64,000 nucleotides of DNA, from NCBI GenBank assembly GCA_027886175.1, contig JAJNNQ010000137.1:38550001-38614000 (forward strand), read 5' to 3'. This DNA comes from Phylloscopus collybita. Its lineage: Eukaryota > Chordata > Aves > Passeriformes > Phylloscopidae. The notes under the pieces were generated by a model. It saw only the letters and a list, made by a program, of their open reading frames with translations, ran no database searches and was not told the origin of the DNA. This document shows positions 1 to 12,060 of this stretch, piece after piece. How positions within the stretch are numbered: the first letter of the stretch is position 1; every line of letters starts with the position of its first letter. The position numbers and the translations under genes were made by a program.

Positions 1-950
1 TTTTATATTGCTGGTATTGACTGATTTGTTGAGGAGAGTGTTAAAGGAGAATCATTTAGTGTAACTGTGAAGAGAAATGTGTTTTCTGTCAACTGGGAAC
101 ATGAACAACTCGAAGACAGAATAATACAGCCAGAAAAGGCAAAAACCTGAGAGTGATTAAGAAAATTATGAATATTCTCTCCCCAAAGAGACCACAAAAA
201 GCAGCAGCATCTTTACATATAATCACTTTTACAGATTGTGGCATTTATTATCAAAGGAGCTATTTTCTCTTAAAAAACTGTGAAGAGAAATTACTTTGTT
301 TGCCATTGTAAAGACGTGTTCTGTCTGAATATTCTGTTGAAAGTGTTGTCTACCTGATAATTTTTATGATAGGAGAAAATTGTGTAACTAATACTAAAAC
401 TGTGAGAAAATTTAACTTTCACAGTGCTTATGGATGAATATTAAAAAACATTATGTTTGCAAATAATGAAAAATCGATGTTTACAGCTCATGCCCAGCTC
501 ATACACCAAATATGCAGCAAAGAATGCTTTGGAGACCATTCTATATAATACCATTGTTACAGGATATTCAAAATTATATAGCCTCTTCAACATTTTTTTT
601 AATCAGCTCAGATAGATCTCAGAAGGCAGATACCTCCTTGAATATATGGAGATCTTGAGATGAGTCCTCGAGAGAATTCTCTGTTCCTCTGGCACCTGGA
701 AAGGTATTTCTGCAAATAGACTTTTAGAACTAGCATGTTCATGTGCAACTGCATGTTCCCCAAGGGCTACACAAACCAGAAAAGGGAAGAATCCTTCCAG
801 TGTTAATTATGTTTTCACAGTCTGCTTCTTATGACATCAGTCATTACTATTTATGATGGCATGAATCAGTGAGACAACAAATTAATGGCAAAGTACTGAG
901 CTAATGAGAACTTCTAGCCAAAGCAGCTCTATGATAAAGCAGTCCAGTCA
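1..950. other. AT-rich non-coding sequence, nothing recognised
   Basis: No open frame of credible length, no recognisable repeat and no RNA gene is visible before the first CR1 remnant. Base composition is strongly AT-rich with short homopolymers, like avian intergenic or intronic DNA. The only open frame of note is a 64-codon minus-strand one at the left edge, which looks like chance. Confidence 0.5.
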
Positions 951-1382
951 GGGGAGGGCCACCAAGATGGTCAGGGGGCTGGAGCACAAGGAGAGGCCTA
1001 GAGAGCTGGGTCTGTTCAGCCCAGAGAAGGGGGCTGTGGAAGGATGTTATGACTGCAAACAACTAGTGCAAACAACTAGTTAATAGGAGAGTGTAGATAT
1101 GATGGAAACAGGCATTTTTGGAGCAACATGATGAAAGGGAAAGAAGGAATGAATGAAAATTCCAGCAAGTAAAATTGTGGTTAGATTTAAAGAAAAAGCT
1201 TTTCACAGTAATAGCAGTCAAACACTGAGAGATACTCCCCAGAGGGACTATAGAATCTGTATCCTTGGAGATGTTAAAAAAAACTCAGCTGGAACAAGGG
1301 CCAGATTAACCCAATGAGAGGTACATTGAACAAAACAGCCTCTACAAGTCCTTTTCACCCTAAATTATTTTATAGTTGTATT
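951..1382 (+). mobile_element. CR1 LINE, 3' end, diverged and truncated
   Basis: The sequence follows the conserved 3' end of avian CR1 in order. It has the GGGCTGGAGCA block near 977, then CTGTTCAGCCCAGAGAAGG at about 1012-1030, a GTGTAGATATGATGGA block near 1091, AAGCTTTTCACAGTAATAG near 1197, and CTCCTTGGAGAT-like sequence near 1262. The 3' terminus (TAAATTATTTTATAG) resembles the CR1 tail near 1360-1380. The copy is 5'-truncated, as most CR1 copies are, and carries many point changes and small indels, including a 13-bp tandem duplication at 1055-1080. It holds no intact reverse transcriptase and is inert. Family identification rests on my memory of the consensus; subfamily is unknown. Confidence 0.85.
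1055..1080. repeat. 13-bp perfect tandem duplication inside CR1
   Basis: GCAAACAACTAGT occurs at 1055-1067 and again immediately at 1068-1080. It lies in the part of CR1 that normally carries a single copy, so it looks like a local replication-slippage event after insertion. Confidence 0.85.
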
Positions 1383-1734
1383 ACTACATAAGTTACTCAA
1401 GGGCTGAAACTGTGATATGAGATGCAAACTTTTTTTTTGAAAGAGCGTTGTATGCATATGTATACATGGTTTGAATTGTATAATGTTCAAACTTAAAACC
1501 CTAACTTGGAGTTCTAAAGCTTGCTGACAGTGGCTCTTTCAAATTTGCTGGAAAAAATCCTCTTTCCTTGTGGAAACAGACTTGAACATACCATGAAATT
1601 TTGTTAAAATCTGAATAATTTCTAGACAGGAAACAAACTGCAATTAATTTCAGTGATACAAGCAGAAAAAAATTATGAACTGAGGTAGAAAGCCAAAGAT
1701 GTATTGAATTGCATTGAAGCTGATAATTAGTTTC

Positions 1735-1736
1735 CA

Positions 1737-1767
<31 letters not shown>

Positions 1768-1841
1768 GCCAACAAAAAAACCCCAAAAAAACCACAAACA
1801 AAAAAACCCCAACCAAACAAACAAACAAACAAAAAAACCCC
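1735..1841. repeat. A/C-rich impure simple repeat
   Basis: Runs of (AAAAC)n and (CAAA)n separated by blocks of four C residues. No T occurs over most of the stretch. Such tracts recur in this window (32.9, 61.4 kb) and, as complements, at 27.2, 34.1, 42.9 and 44.4 kb. The reverse complement gives low-complexity Phe/Gly/Val-rich open frames that are not genes. Confidence 0.9.
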
Positions 1842-4800
1842 TGAAGTTTTTCACAATTGAATTACAGTAGAAACACACAGATGAGAAAAAGCAGCATAAC
1901 ATGCTAACTGAGATGATATTTTATCTAAAATTTCTCCTAAACTAAAACACTTCTTCATTCTTCTCATGCAACTTATCTGTGACTACTAAAAAACACTCAG
2001 TTTTGAGATGACTATGGTCACTCTTCCACCAAAGCTGTTGGTACGTGACAGTACCTCTTAACTCTGAGTAATACATATTCCTGCCAGGAAATCTAGTCTA
2101 AAAGCAAAATAGCACTACCAAATGCCAGTGGTTAGTGGTAGTATCATCTCCTTGGTAATGCAGTTCAGAGCTGCAGCAGCTCAAAATTAATTCCTTCTGC
2201 CTGCACAAGGACTGGAAATGAAACAATTTAGTTTAGAAACATCCAAATATTTTATTTCAATTTTAAGTATTTTTTAGTTTTTTCAAGTGTTTGAGCATTC
2301 AGTCTCAGTTTAAGATACATCCAAAAACTACACACAGTAAAATTCAGGATTTTAGGTATTAATAGAGGCAGTTCTCTTATAGTCAGCAGTCAGTTAAACA
2401 AACATTTACCCTGGACAAGAAAAATTACAAATTAGCATTCCAATTCTGTACAAGAGATCTCCTACACTGAAATAATGTTAGCACAGTGCAGAGGACTGTT
2501 TCCCTCCCAGTCTCAAACCTCTATACCAAAATAAAGGTATCTTTGAGGGTTTCTTTTCTGTAACTGCTATCTTAAAAAAAAATTAAGTAACATAAAAATG
2601 AGTCAATTTCTATAGAAATGGTCTTGTTATTAATTAATCAGGCCAGCATCTGAGTGATTCATGAACAGCAGGTTGTAATTCAATAAGTAGTTCATGCATC
2701 TCTGAGTTGAGAAAATTTGAAAGGAAGAAAAAGGAGAAGAAAAAAACCAACCCTTCCCAACAGGACTTCAAAAACACTCTGTCCATAATAAATACTACTT
2801 AATTTACTTTAAAGCAGTTAACATCTACTCAGTTCCTTAGCTTATTTGGTGTTCACTTACAGGAATAGTTGGGCAACAGTGATGCATTAGGCTAGGCACT
2901 GTATAAGTCCAAGCAAAAGGACAGATAACCAGTAGCTTAGAGAAATTTACTGCACAGAGCAGTTGTGATGGGAGTTAATTTATATCTGGGAGTATTTTAA
3001 ACAAGCCAGATTTTTTCTTCTGCAAAGTAAAAGGCACTGGAAAAAAAAAGCTGCCCCGTGCAGGAACCTTTACATTCATCCCAAAGATGTTTATTTTTGT
3101 CGGACTTAAGTTCCTGACCCCAAGGTCAGAAAAAGTGCCCTTTATTTCTTTCCTCTTTCCACAAGGTGTCTGTCAGCTTGTGGGTCAGTATGCACTACAC
3201 ATGTGCACACACATATGCTCGTGTACATTATGGGCACTTCCAGGTTCACTTTAAAAATACCTTGTAGTTGCAATGCTCAGAAAAAGACTATTATTCTAAT
3301 GTTCCCACAGGGTGATTTTAGTAAGACTATGAAACAGTTGTAATTAACTGGAGCCTAAAATAAGCAAATGGAGGAAGAAAATTTGTACTGTAGTTTAGTT
3401 TGATGTGCAGGACGAGCCCAGACAGCTACAGCATCCTGATTTGTAGAAGAGTGATACTGATTTTCCAGGGAACAAAAATGCTCTGTCCAACTTTCTTCAT
3501 TGCCCTTTAGTTCCTACTTTCCCACCAGTCAAGTGAAATTGAAAAGTATGACAGTTGAAGAGGGTAGGTGGAGAGAATACTGCTGGAGCAAATGGTCCAG
3601 TTCGAATTCTCGTTCTATCCCCATCTTTTGACTAGAGATATGCATGGCTTTTCAAAATAAAAATTCATCTTTCTAGTGCATCTGACTGCTTTTTAGTCAT
3701 ATAACCTTTTTTCTGCCTGCTTTCATCTACCTTTCTCATATCAAATATAAATGTGATTCCATCTCTTTATCAGGCACAGAGAGCTCCCTCCTAATACTTC
3801 ATCAAGATAAAAAATACTATAAAAGCCAAAACACATTTTCCATATTATTTTTGTAACCTCAGCAACATCTAAAGTACAGTGTTGTAAGAAGAATATTAAA
3901 AAAAAGGCATTTTTTTCCAGATCATTCTGTAACTATTCTTGCTGCAGAGGCATTGGAAACTGTGGAACATGTGTTTTGCTGAATAAGGACATTAACAGTG
4001 ATGCTAGTACTGATGTGCTTCTAAAAGGTGGTGACAGAGTGTGGCTAGTGAATAAAAATTGATAGGATAAAAGAGGCCGTGTAACAGAGACTTTATGTAA
4101 AATGAAATTTACATACCCCATGGAAAATCACTGGGTTTCTGCCCATTTCAGTTTCTGCCTTCTGTAAGACAAATGACAGAAGTCAACAGAAGTTCACTGC
4201 ATATTTGCAGTTTTGTAGAAAACAGAGGTGATGCAATATTATCTTCCCCCTCTTCATAAAATCATTGTGTTGCCTTACTGACCATCGCTTTATGTAAGTG
4301 CATTAGCTAGTAATCATTAGAACTCCCCAGGTTATCTGATAATTTGTCTGGAAAGGGGCCACTTTACACACCAGTGAGACCTCTTTTTAATGTTTTCCAG
4401 CTATCTGCACAGTGAGAGTTTCAGCTGTTTCAGGTGAGGTACAAATTCAGATGCTCTTCAAAAAAAGGCTTTCTTATGTCTCCAGGGCCCTGTAGCTGGC
4501 CATCAACTGGGTGGCTGACAAAAGGCCAGGCCAGGATACGGCCTGCAGCCATAATTGTGGGGAATAGCAGCATTATACTAAGTGAAGGAGGGTATTAGAG
4601 GGAACTTCTACTCTGGGTCAGAAAGACCCACAAGTTTTCCAGCTGGGAAACAGAGAGAGGAGAATTCTGAGAGGCCATGAGAATGCTCATCTAGGAAGGC
4701 TCCAGGACTGGAAATCTGAATGATCTCCTCAAAGGAAGTTCTGACTCAACCCCTTGCAATGAAGGTACATTTAAGTGGAAATTAACCTACACCAAACGTA

Positions 4801-5297
4801 AAGAACTGGGAGGTTGGGGTTTTTTCTGTCAAAAATTTCTGTAATGCTTAAAGCAAAGGTTAGGCATCTTCATTACTGGATTGAAAATTGCACTTAGAGG
4901 CTCTGCCAAAGCCCTTTACAGCAGAAGATGCAAGTGTCTGTGCAGTATGGTTGTGTCACATCCTCATCCCCAGGTCAGTGCAGGTGACTTTCCCTGAAAG
5001 AAATACCTAGCAGAAAAGAGTTTCATAAAGACATGCTTTTGCAGAGTTGTCAAAGTTTTGTATATACACATTTCCTATTTTTAATGCCCAACTCCTAATA
5101 TTTTAGTTGTAAGAGATGGAATGACTTAGGCTACTTATATTCAGGCTTTATATAATGACTTCTGTCACATTATACTGACAATAAAATGAACTTTGAAAAG
5201 ATATTAACTTACTCAAAACACAAGCTGTAGTTGCTAAATATTTGACTGCAATAGGCAGTTTTGAAACAAGAACAAACTTGTTTAAGACCAGAAGAAA

Positions 5298-5377
5298 GGA
5301 TATTGTAGTGAGATGTGTGATATACGTCTATGGTAGAGGATATTGTAATGAGATGTGTGATATACCTCTGTGGTAGT
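5298..5377. repeat. 40-bp tandem duplication
   Basis: Two copies of a 40-bp unit beginning GGATATTGTA(G/A)TGAGATG, at 5298-5337 and 5338-5377, differ at only a few positions. The unit is not a microsatellite and does not resemble CR1. It is probably a recent local duplication. Confidence 0.85.
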
Positions 5378-6670
5378 CTGACAAACCTAATTTTAAAAGA
5401 TTCTTGCTCAAGAGAGCTGACCAGGTCAGTATTTTGATTTTTGTGGGGGCACTGGTGTCCCTGTTTTATTATCTGTTATTACAGATCCACTGAATTAATT
5501 TGCCTGTTTGAAGGATCAGGATCTAAATGTGACAAAAAGAAAATATGTATAACAGAAAAAAAAAATGTGTAACAGAAAATAAAATATAAAATTCAACAAA
5601 TAATTTCAGTAACACTTATCTTCTTAGGTTATTAGGAACATGATCACTATGGTAGAGTAGCAAATTATAAAGAAGAACTGACTGCTGTTCAAGAGATGGG
5701 AAGCTCTGCCTGAACACTGTTGGCTGAGAGATCAGGCAACAGCAGGGAAGACAAGATGTGTCCACAAGCAGTGCTGTTCAGAATCTTAAAAGTGATGATG
5801 GAGTGAATGTCAATCACTTACATGAAAAGCTATAGCGCATTTTCCTTACCATATTCACCAAAAAACACGTGGAAACTTCATATTTTGCAATCTCCAAGTC
5901 CAACCTTATTATACAGGGACTGTCACAGTGAATAAATCAGAACTGTTTAAAACCCCGTAGGCTGTTCACACAACTCAAGGCCACCTGTTCTTGGTTCTGG
6001 TGCCTTTCTGTGGCTTGCTGTAAACACGGCATTCCCAAGGTCAGCAGCTGTAAGGCTTGGCGGCATGGCTGCCCTCAGTTCCATGCAGTCATAGTCAGGT
6101 TTTACATTACTGCTCACACAGCGGCCTTGCAGGCCCTCCATCAATAAACGTTCTCTGCAGACAGCGGCTCTGCATTCTCAGAGAGCACATTTATAAAGCA
6201 GTCACTTATTCCACACTTATTTCTATGTATGAATATATAATCAAGGAGAGGAAGACCAACAGTGGTGCATTTTAAAAGCTACACCAAAAATGTGTGCCAC
6301 AGGCAACAGCAAGGCAGCATTTCCAGAAAGGCTTTCCAGTTTTCAGAAAGTTAGATTTCTGAATGCTTTGTTGTAAACCTACATCACAGGGCAGGGATGG
6401 AGCATGTCTTTTAATGCACTGCCCTAAAGCAGTGGTTAGTTAGTTAGCCCACATCCAGTTAGTTCTTAACAAATGAACCCCTGTCACTGGAACTAACTCT
6501 GTAGCAAAGAGAGTGTTAGGCTCTGTTTTCACTGAAGAACTGGCATGAGAGCGTGGTCATACCCACAGACTATGCCTCCAGCAGAACAGAATGATTGTGC
6601 AACCAACTCAGCTTAAAAACATGCTTAAAGAAAATGTTTTTACGTGTAATTCTATTCATGCCTAAGTTCA

Positions 6671-6700
6671 GTTATAACATAACTCATAACATAACATAAC
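6671..6700. repeat. Short ATAAC pentamer repeat
   Basis: About 30 bases built from ATAAC units with one interruption (TATAACATAACTCATAACAT followed by two more units). A minor slippage-type repeat. Confidence 0.7.
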
Positions 6701-9700
6701 TCTCAGCCTGGAGTGACGAAGAAGCAAGGGCCTACCTACACTAACCTTTTGTTTGCAGAACATCAGATTTCATTTGTTTGTGCTAGTTTATATATTGTGA
6801 CATGCATATGGACTCCACGAGTTATTTGTGCTGCTCCCAAGACAGGAGTATCAGCTGGAAGATCCTGGTGAAATAAGACATTACTTTCTTCATGAGCAGA
6901 TAAGCTCATCTGTCACCTGAAACAGACAGCTAAAATGCTCTGTGAAGGTAGTCTGAAGCTATCAAAAACAGATCTCACAGGTGTGCTAATTAAAGTGGTC
7001 TTCTCCAGCTGAAAGGGGACCTAAAGAGGAGGGTTTAATCAGTAAAATAACTACAGCAGGCAAAGTTTGGTAACGTGGAAGTAAAAACTGGGAGTACATT
7101 TATATCTAACCTAAGAATACCATAGTAAATGGTAAAGATTTAAGTAGTATTGGCATAGGCTCCAACAGTGAATGCCCTTACTGCCTTGCCAAAATACCTT
7201 ACCAAGCTATTTCTTGTTCAGACTGATCTGATATGAATGTTGGGTTCCCGTGCATATGTTATGGGCTTTATTGGCACTGTAGAGCTGGCAAGTGGATCCA
7301 GGCAAATTCATAAGCACCATCTTTCTGATTCCAGAGCATCTGGGTACTGTGGGCAGACTGTTCAAAGAACATGTAAACTACTTATGCATCAAACAGAAGC
7401 AATATCCGTGCCAGTTGAGCATGTGGTTTTTGAAATGCAAATTAAAAGGTTGAAGATGAGCTTCTGAAGCATCCTGGTGAATGCAAAGATATTTGAAAGA
7501 GACCTCTTTGTCAAGTGATCCAAACATTGTCATTCTAGCAACCAGTTTATGTAGTCCTGAAGGATGCATAGAGCATGAGAAGGCTGCTCTAGATCCTTCC
7601 CCATCTATTCCACAACTCTTTGGCTTTTTTACCAGCAGAAAGTTTTAATGTATTGCTGATGCCATTCATTGTTGAAGTCTTCAGAGAAATACAGACCTGT
7701 GGACATATTGGTAAAGAACTTCTACACCCTACTGCTGTTCTTCATCACTACCCATGTCTTTCTGCCTTGGACAAGTCTTTTTATTTCCATGTAGTTTAGC
7801 TTTTGATGGCTGACCTACTCAGCCTCACCCACCATTTGACGCAGGTTTTTGGTGTGTTGCCTCTTAAGGTAGGTAAGACCTCCTGTGTTGATTGGTTGAG
7901 GAAATACATTACCAGGCTCCTTTTGATAGCTTCTGTGATATTTAACCAATATCCTCTAACCCCTAATGTCTCTAATGAGCTCTGCCTCACCATTTGTTAT
8001 CTTATATGCAGACAAAAGAGCAAGTTTGCACTTGTCTGTAGCACATTTACTCTCCACTGAAAATATAACGGCTACTTTTTCTATTCTCCAACCATATAGT
8101 AACAGTTCTTACTTTGTTATAAATACACAGTATTGACTTTTTAAGCTCATAATGGCATTTCTATCAAAATTGGTGGAAATTATCTACACCCATTTTCTTT
8201 GCATTACCATCTATCTTTGCTCTGCCAGTTTATATTGCAGTTTTTAAAAGCAAAAAAAATTATTTGTGCTAATAAAGGCTTGATGCCAAAGCTCATATTT
8301 TCCTCCTATTGTATGGAACCATGGGTATTTCTGTTCTCTTTTTACTTTTTGCTGGAGAACCGTTTATTATTTAGATATATTTCTCAAATCCTTTCTTGTC
8401 CCTGCCCTTTTTGACCTCTTAAGTGTTTGCTAATCAGGCCCTATTCCTTTCTGAACAAGCTTTCTCCTTGTTCTAAAGTGTCCTTCATGAAGTAGTCAGC
8501 CAGCAAGCAGAACAGTAGCCTGCAAGTTTTTTAACCCATGTTGTTTGTAATATAAATCCTAGACAGTTTTATATCCATTGACTGGAGGGAATTTAAATCT
8601 TCCTTCACGTTTTTGTCCTGTTGTCCTCAATGTGTCTCTTAATACTGAGAAATATCTTCAGTTTATCAAGGTTTATCCAAGTTTCTCCTCTTGAGAGGGA
8701 ATACATTTTGTAATAAAAATTTCTTTATCTTTCAATGCATTTTTTTTTATCTGTGAGTACAAGATGAATCATATATCAAACAACTCAAGGTTATTTCCCA
8801 TGGTCAGCTTTTCTGTAACAGCCGTGCAGCTCTCCAGTGCCAGCTCTCAAAGCTCCACCTTTTGATTCACTAACAGCTTGACCACCAAATTTAAGGAATC
8901 TTTAATAAGCAACCAACTTTGTCCTGAAAGATTTGGCATTGCAAATCCCTGTCTTGCAGGTTGATCAGCAGCATGCTTTAGTGCTGAGGGGAACCATGAA
9001 GTAAGAGGAATGACTCAGCCATCAGATTTAGGAACTCCTCTGTTCTCTAGGCCATTTCCTGGAGGTTTTTAGTTCTAATAATGTACCACAGATAAGGCAT
9101 TTTGTTGTCAGAAAGAGAATGCATAAGGTGTTGCTTTTTTGCTATCTGTACTGACTTCAAAGCTGAAAATGACTGTTTTTAGAGCTTTATAACTATTCCA
9201 GCTTTTCAATACCCGAATTGGAATTTTTCTTTTCTTTGTAAGACAAAATTTTAAATAAAATCAATTAATTGTTGTTATTATTTGTGACATGGCTGGATAA
9301 AGTATTTCCAAAAATTGCATTGAAATCCTTTATTTGATAAATGCATGCTGTTAGCTATACATGGTTCAAAATAATGATTTAGATTATTGATAAAAACTTT
9401 ATTCTTCGTGTTTGCAAATTTTTATGAGAATATCAGTAATCGACAAAATTTCAATTAACCTTAGTTTGTATACTTTCAGCACCTATTGCTTTGCTTCTAA
9501 AGTCATGAATACATGTGGTAAACAAGGGGTAAGGAAACACTCAGTTTTAATTGAATATAAAATGTGCTCCTCAGCCAGTCATCTCAGAAAATCTTGGTGA
9601 GATGCATTTAAAATTACTTTTAACTCTGTAGTGATATTCAACTTTACTTGCCAGTTCTCAATACAGCAGCATCTACCTACTCTTCCCTTTATAATGCAGG

Positions 9701-11869
9701 CAGCACAGGTAAGTTAGGAATTAATCATGAATAATATACGTTAATTTTTCCCTATTGAAAAAAGGTCTCTATAAACTGCATGTAAAAGATTACTAAATCT
9801 GATTCGTCATTACTTTCATTAGTGTAGCTGTTCAAAACAGATGCAAAATCTGAAACCAAAGCAATTCACATTTAGCATTCCTTTTGTGCTCTCTGAGCAG
9901 TTGATCCCACAAGACACAAGGATTTGGATAACTTGGGTCATACAAGATAGGGACAAGTTAAAAAAGTATCTTCTTCTCTGCTGAGAGTGAAAAGAAGGGA
10001 GAGCCTATAAGTTAAAAACCAAAGAGTTTTTAGAAAGATTTGTAGTTAATGGCTGACTAATAGTACCCTATATATTATTCCACAGGCAGTTTTTGCAACC
10101 AGGTTGTAACTAATTCTAAAAGCAAAATGAAAATGAAAATTGAAATTTAAAAAAAGTGTCTTTATCAAATATCAGATAATCCTTTTCTTGAAGGAAAGGT
10201 CTATTACTGTGAGTGCCAACCCTGATTTCTCCCTGTTTTTCTATCAGGCAGAAATCCCAGTCAGTGTCAGTCTAACTGTTTGCAGTTCTCCTCCCATTCC
10301 CTCATGACCAGGCCTGCTGTGCAGTACTGGAGCTGAAGGTAATCAGTTTAGCACATGAATATGATTTGATTATTTTTGTTTTACATAGGCTATAAACCTG
10401 TCCAATCTGTTTTAAAAATCTTTTCAGTGTTCAATTCACTTAGCTTTTGCTGATTGAATTCCCTGCCTGAAATATATTAAGCAACTGGGGTTAAAAGAGG
10501 GTAGTAATTTTTATTTTTTCACTTTTAAACGCAAAGCTCTCTTACTTTCTTGAAATAATTCTTCATTAGAAATACAAGGATTCGGTACAGAGGTTCCCAC
10601 TAGCACTATATCTGAGATTTTTAATCATGTACCAGCCTAATATTACTTTAGTGGATTTTGTATGTGATATTATCCTTTGCAGTTCAGTCATGGTCTCCTC
10701 CTGGCACTGGTGAACAGGCTACAGGCAGCAGCTGCTGGTTTGACAGCCAGTTCTGTTCAAGGAGATGGTAACTGCAGGGTAATGCATGCCCAATAAAACA
10801 AGCTAAAATTGTCAGGGGATCCCTAAACAAAACCCTGCTACGTTGAAAAAGAGTCAGTCTCTAAATAAACTCTAAAAGGTTTCTAGCAGCCAGGATGCAA
10901 GTGGAAGAAGTGTTCCTTTGGAAGTTTACATAATCATTTAATTTAATCCTTCCTGTGGTGTTGCCCAGCCACTGCTTTATTTCTTTGATCATAATCTGCT
11001 AGGACAAATGTCAGGAAATATGAGTCTACAAAGTGATGTGAATCTTGTTCCCTATCGGAGATGTGACTGTGAGCATTATCTTCACGATATTTTCTTTCTC
11101 ATGTATTCCTTTCTGCTCAGTGTTTTTCCAGTCTTTGATGACAGAGAAAAGCAATGACTTTCAAGCTTTTATTATTCCGACCCTGGTGATGAGTGTACTT
11201 TAGCTTGCATTTCAAGGTGGAGAAAAGCCACAGCAGCATGGATATAACATGTAAGGTTTATTATAATGTAGTATTTGCAATAAACCATGGCTTTTGGCAT
11301 TCATATTGTTTTGTACTTGCTGCAGCTCCATCATGGAATGTGTGATGAGACCTGCTTGTACGTTTCTGTCTCACAGCAGTCAAACATGGCCATTTCTTGC
11401 ATTTCAGTAGCTTTACAGCCTTATGAGCTTTATGAATTACACTGAATAAAAAAAAAAAGTCTTCAAAGCAATAAATTTATGCCATCAATTACACAGAAAT
11501 AGATACACATATATAAAACAATATGCATCCATAATGTAATACAGACTATAAATTACCATCAAATAATATTTGGACGTCAATACTTTTCTGGTTCATTTAA
11601 ACTTTGCATGTACTAATTTAAAAACAGAAAGAAAGAGAAGGAAACTAAGAAGCATTCCATCACTGTGGAAGCATATATTTTATATCCATTTGACATCTCA
11701 TGTGATTACTACGTGCAGTTGAGGTCATTACACTAAAGGGAAAATAATAGTAGAATGTAGAAGACAGTGAACCAAACAAGACAATGTTTTGCTACTGCTA
11801 ATATTTTGGTGTCTATTAGGTAAGGAGTTTTTCTTTTGACAGTGAAGTCCTAGCTTGCTTTTAATTAAT

Positions 11870-12060
11870 GTTGCATTACTGTTTTTAATAATAGCATCTA
11901 TTTAAGATATCATTAATAGCAACATCTATTGAAGACACTAAGTCTTAGCATTAATTTAATGGGAGCATTAAACAGCATCTATTATATATTCCCAGTTAAA
12001 TTAGCATGATGGTTTTTCTAATGGATGTTTTAATAGACATTATTAACCAGAATATTATAA
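11870..12060. promoter_or_regulatory. Candidate conserved non-coding element, homeodomain-motif cluster
   Basis: About 190 bp of very AT-rich sequence dense in TAAT/ATTA cores, including TTTTAATTAATG, ATCATTAATAGCA and GCATTAATTTAATGGG. A motif of the form AGCA(ACA)TCTATT recurs three times: at 11891-11903, with a 3-bp insertion at 11915-11930, and at 11971-11983. Dense TAAT cores are typical of homeodomain-bound developmental enhancers. Conservation cannot be judged here, and AT-rich DNA contains many TAAT cores by chance, so the call is tentative. Confidence 0.3.

Larger units (their letters stand above)
1383..11860. other. AT-rich non-coding sequence with minor repeats
   Basis: About 10 kb with no recognisable gene. 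Open frames here are short (under about 90 codons), lack family motifs and look like chance. Inside it I mark an A/C-rich simple repeat (1735-1841), a 40-bp tandem duplication (5298-5377) and a short ATAAC repeat (6671-6700). A slightly GC-richer patch near 5960-6160 did not match a repeat family that I recognise. Confidence 0.5.

Noticed and set aside
1650..1902. Phe/Cys/Trp-rich minus-strand frames resembling membrane proteins
   Set aside because: They are translations of the A/C-rich simple repeat at 1735-1841.
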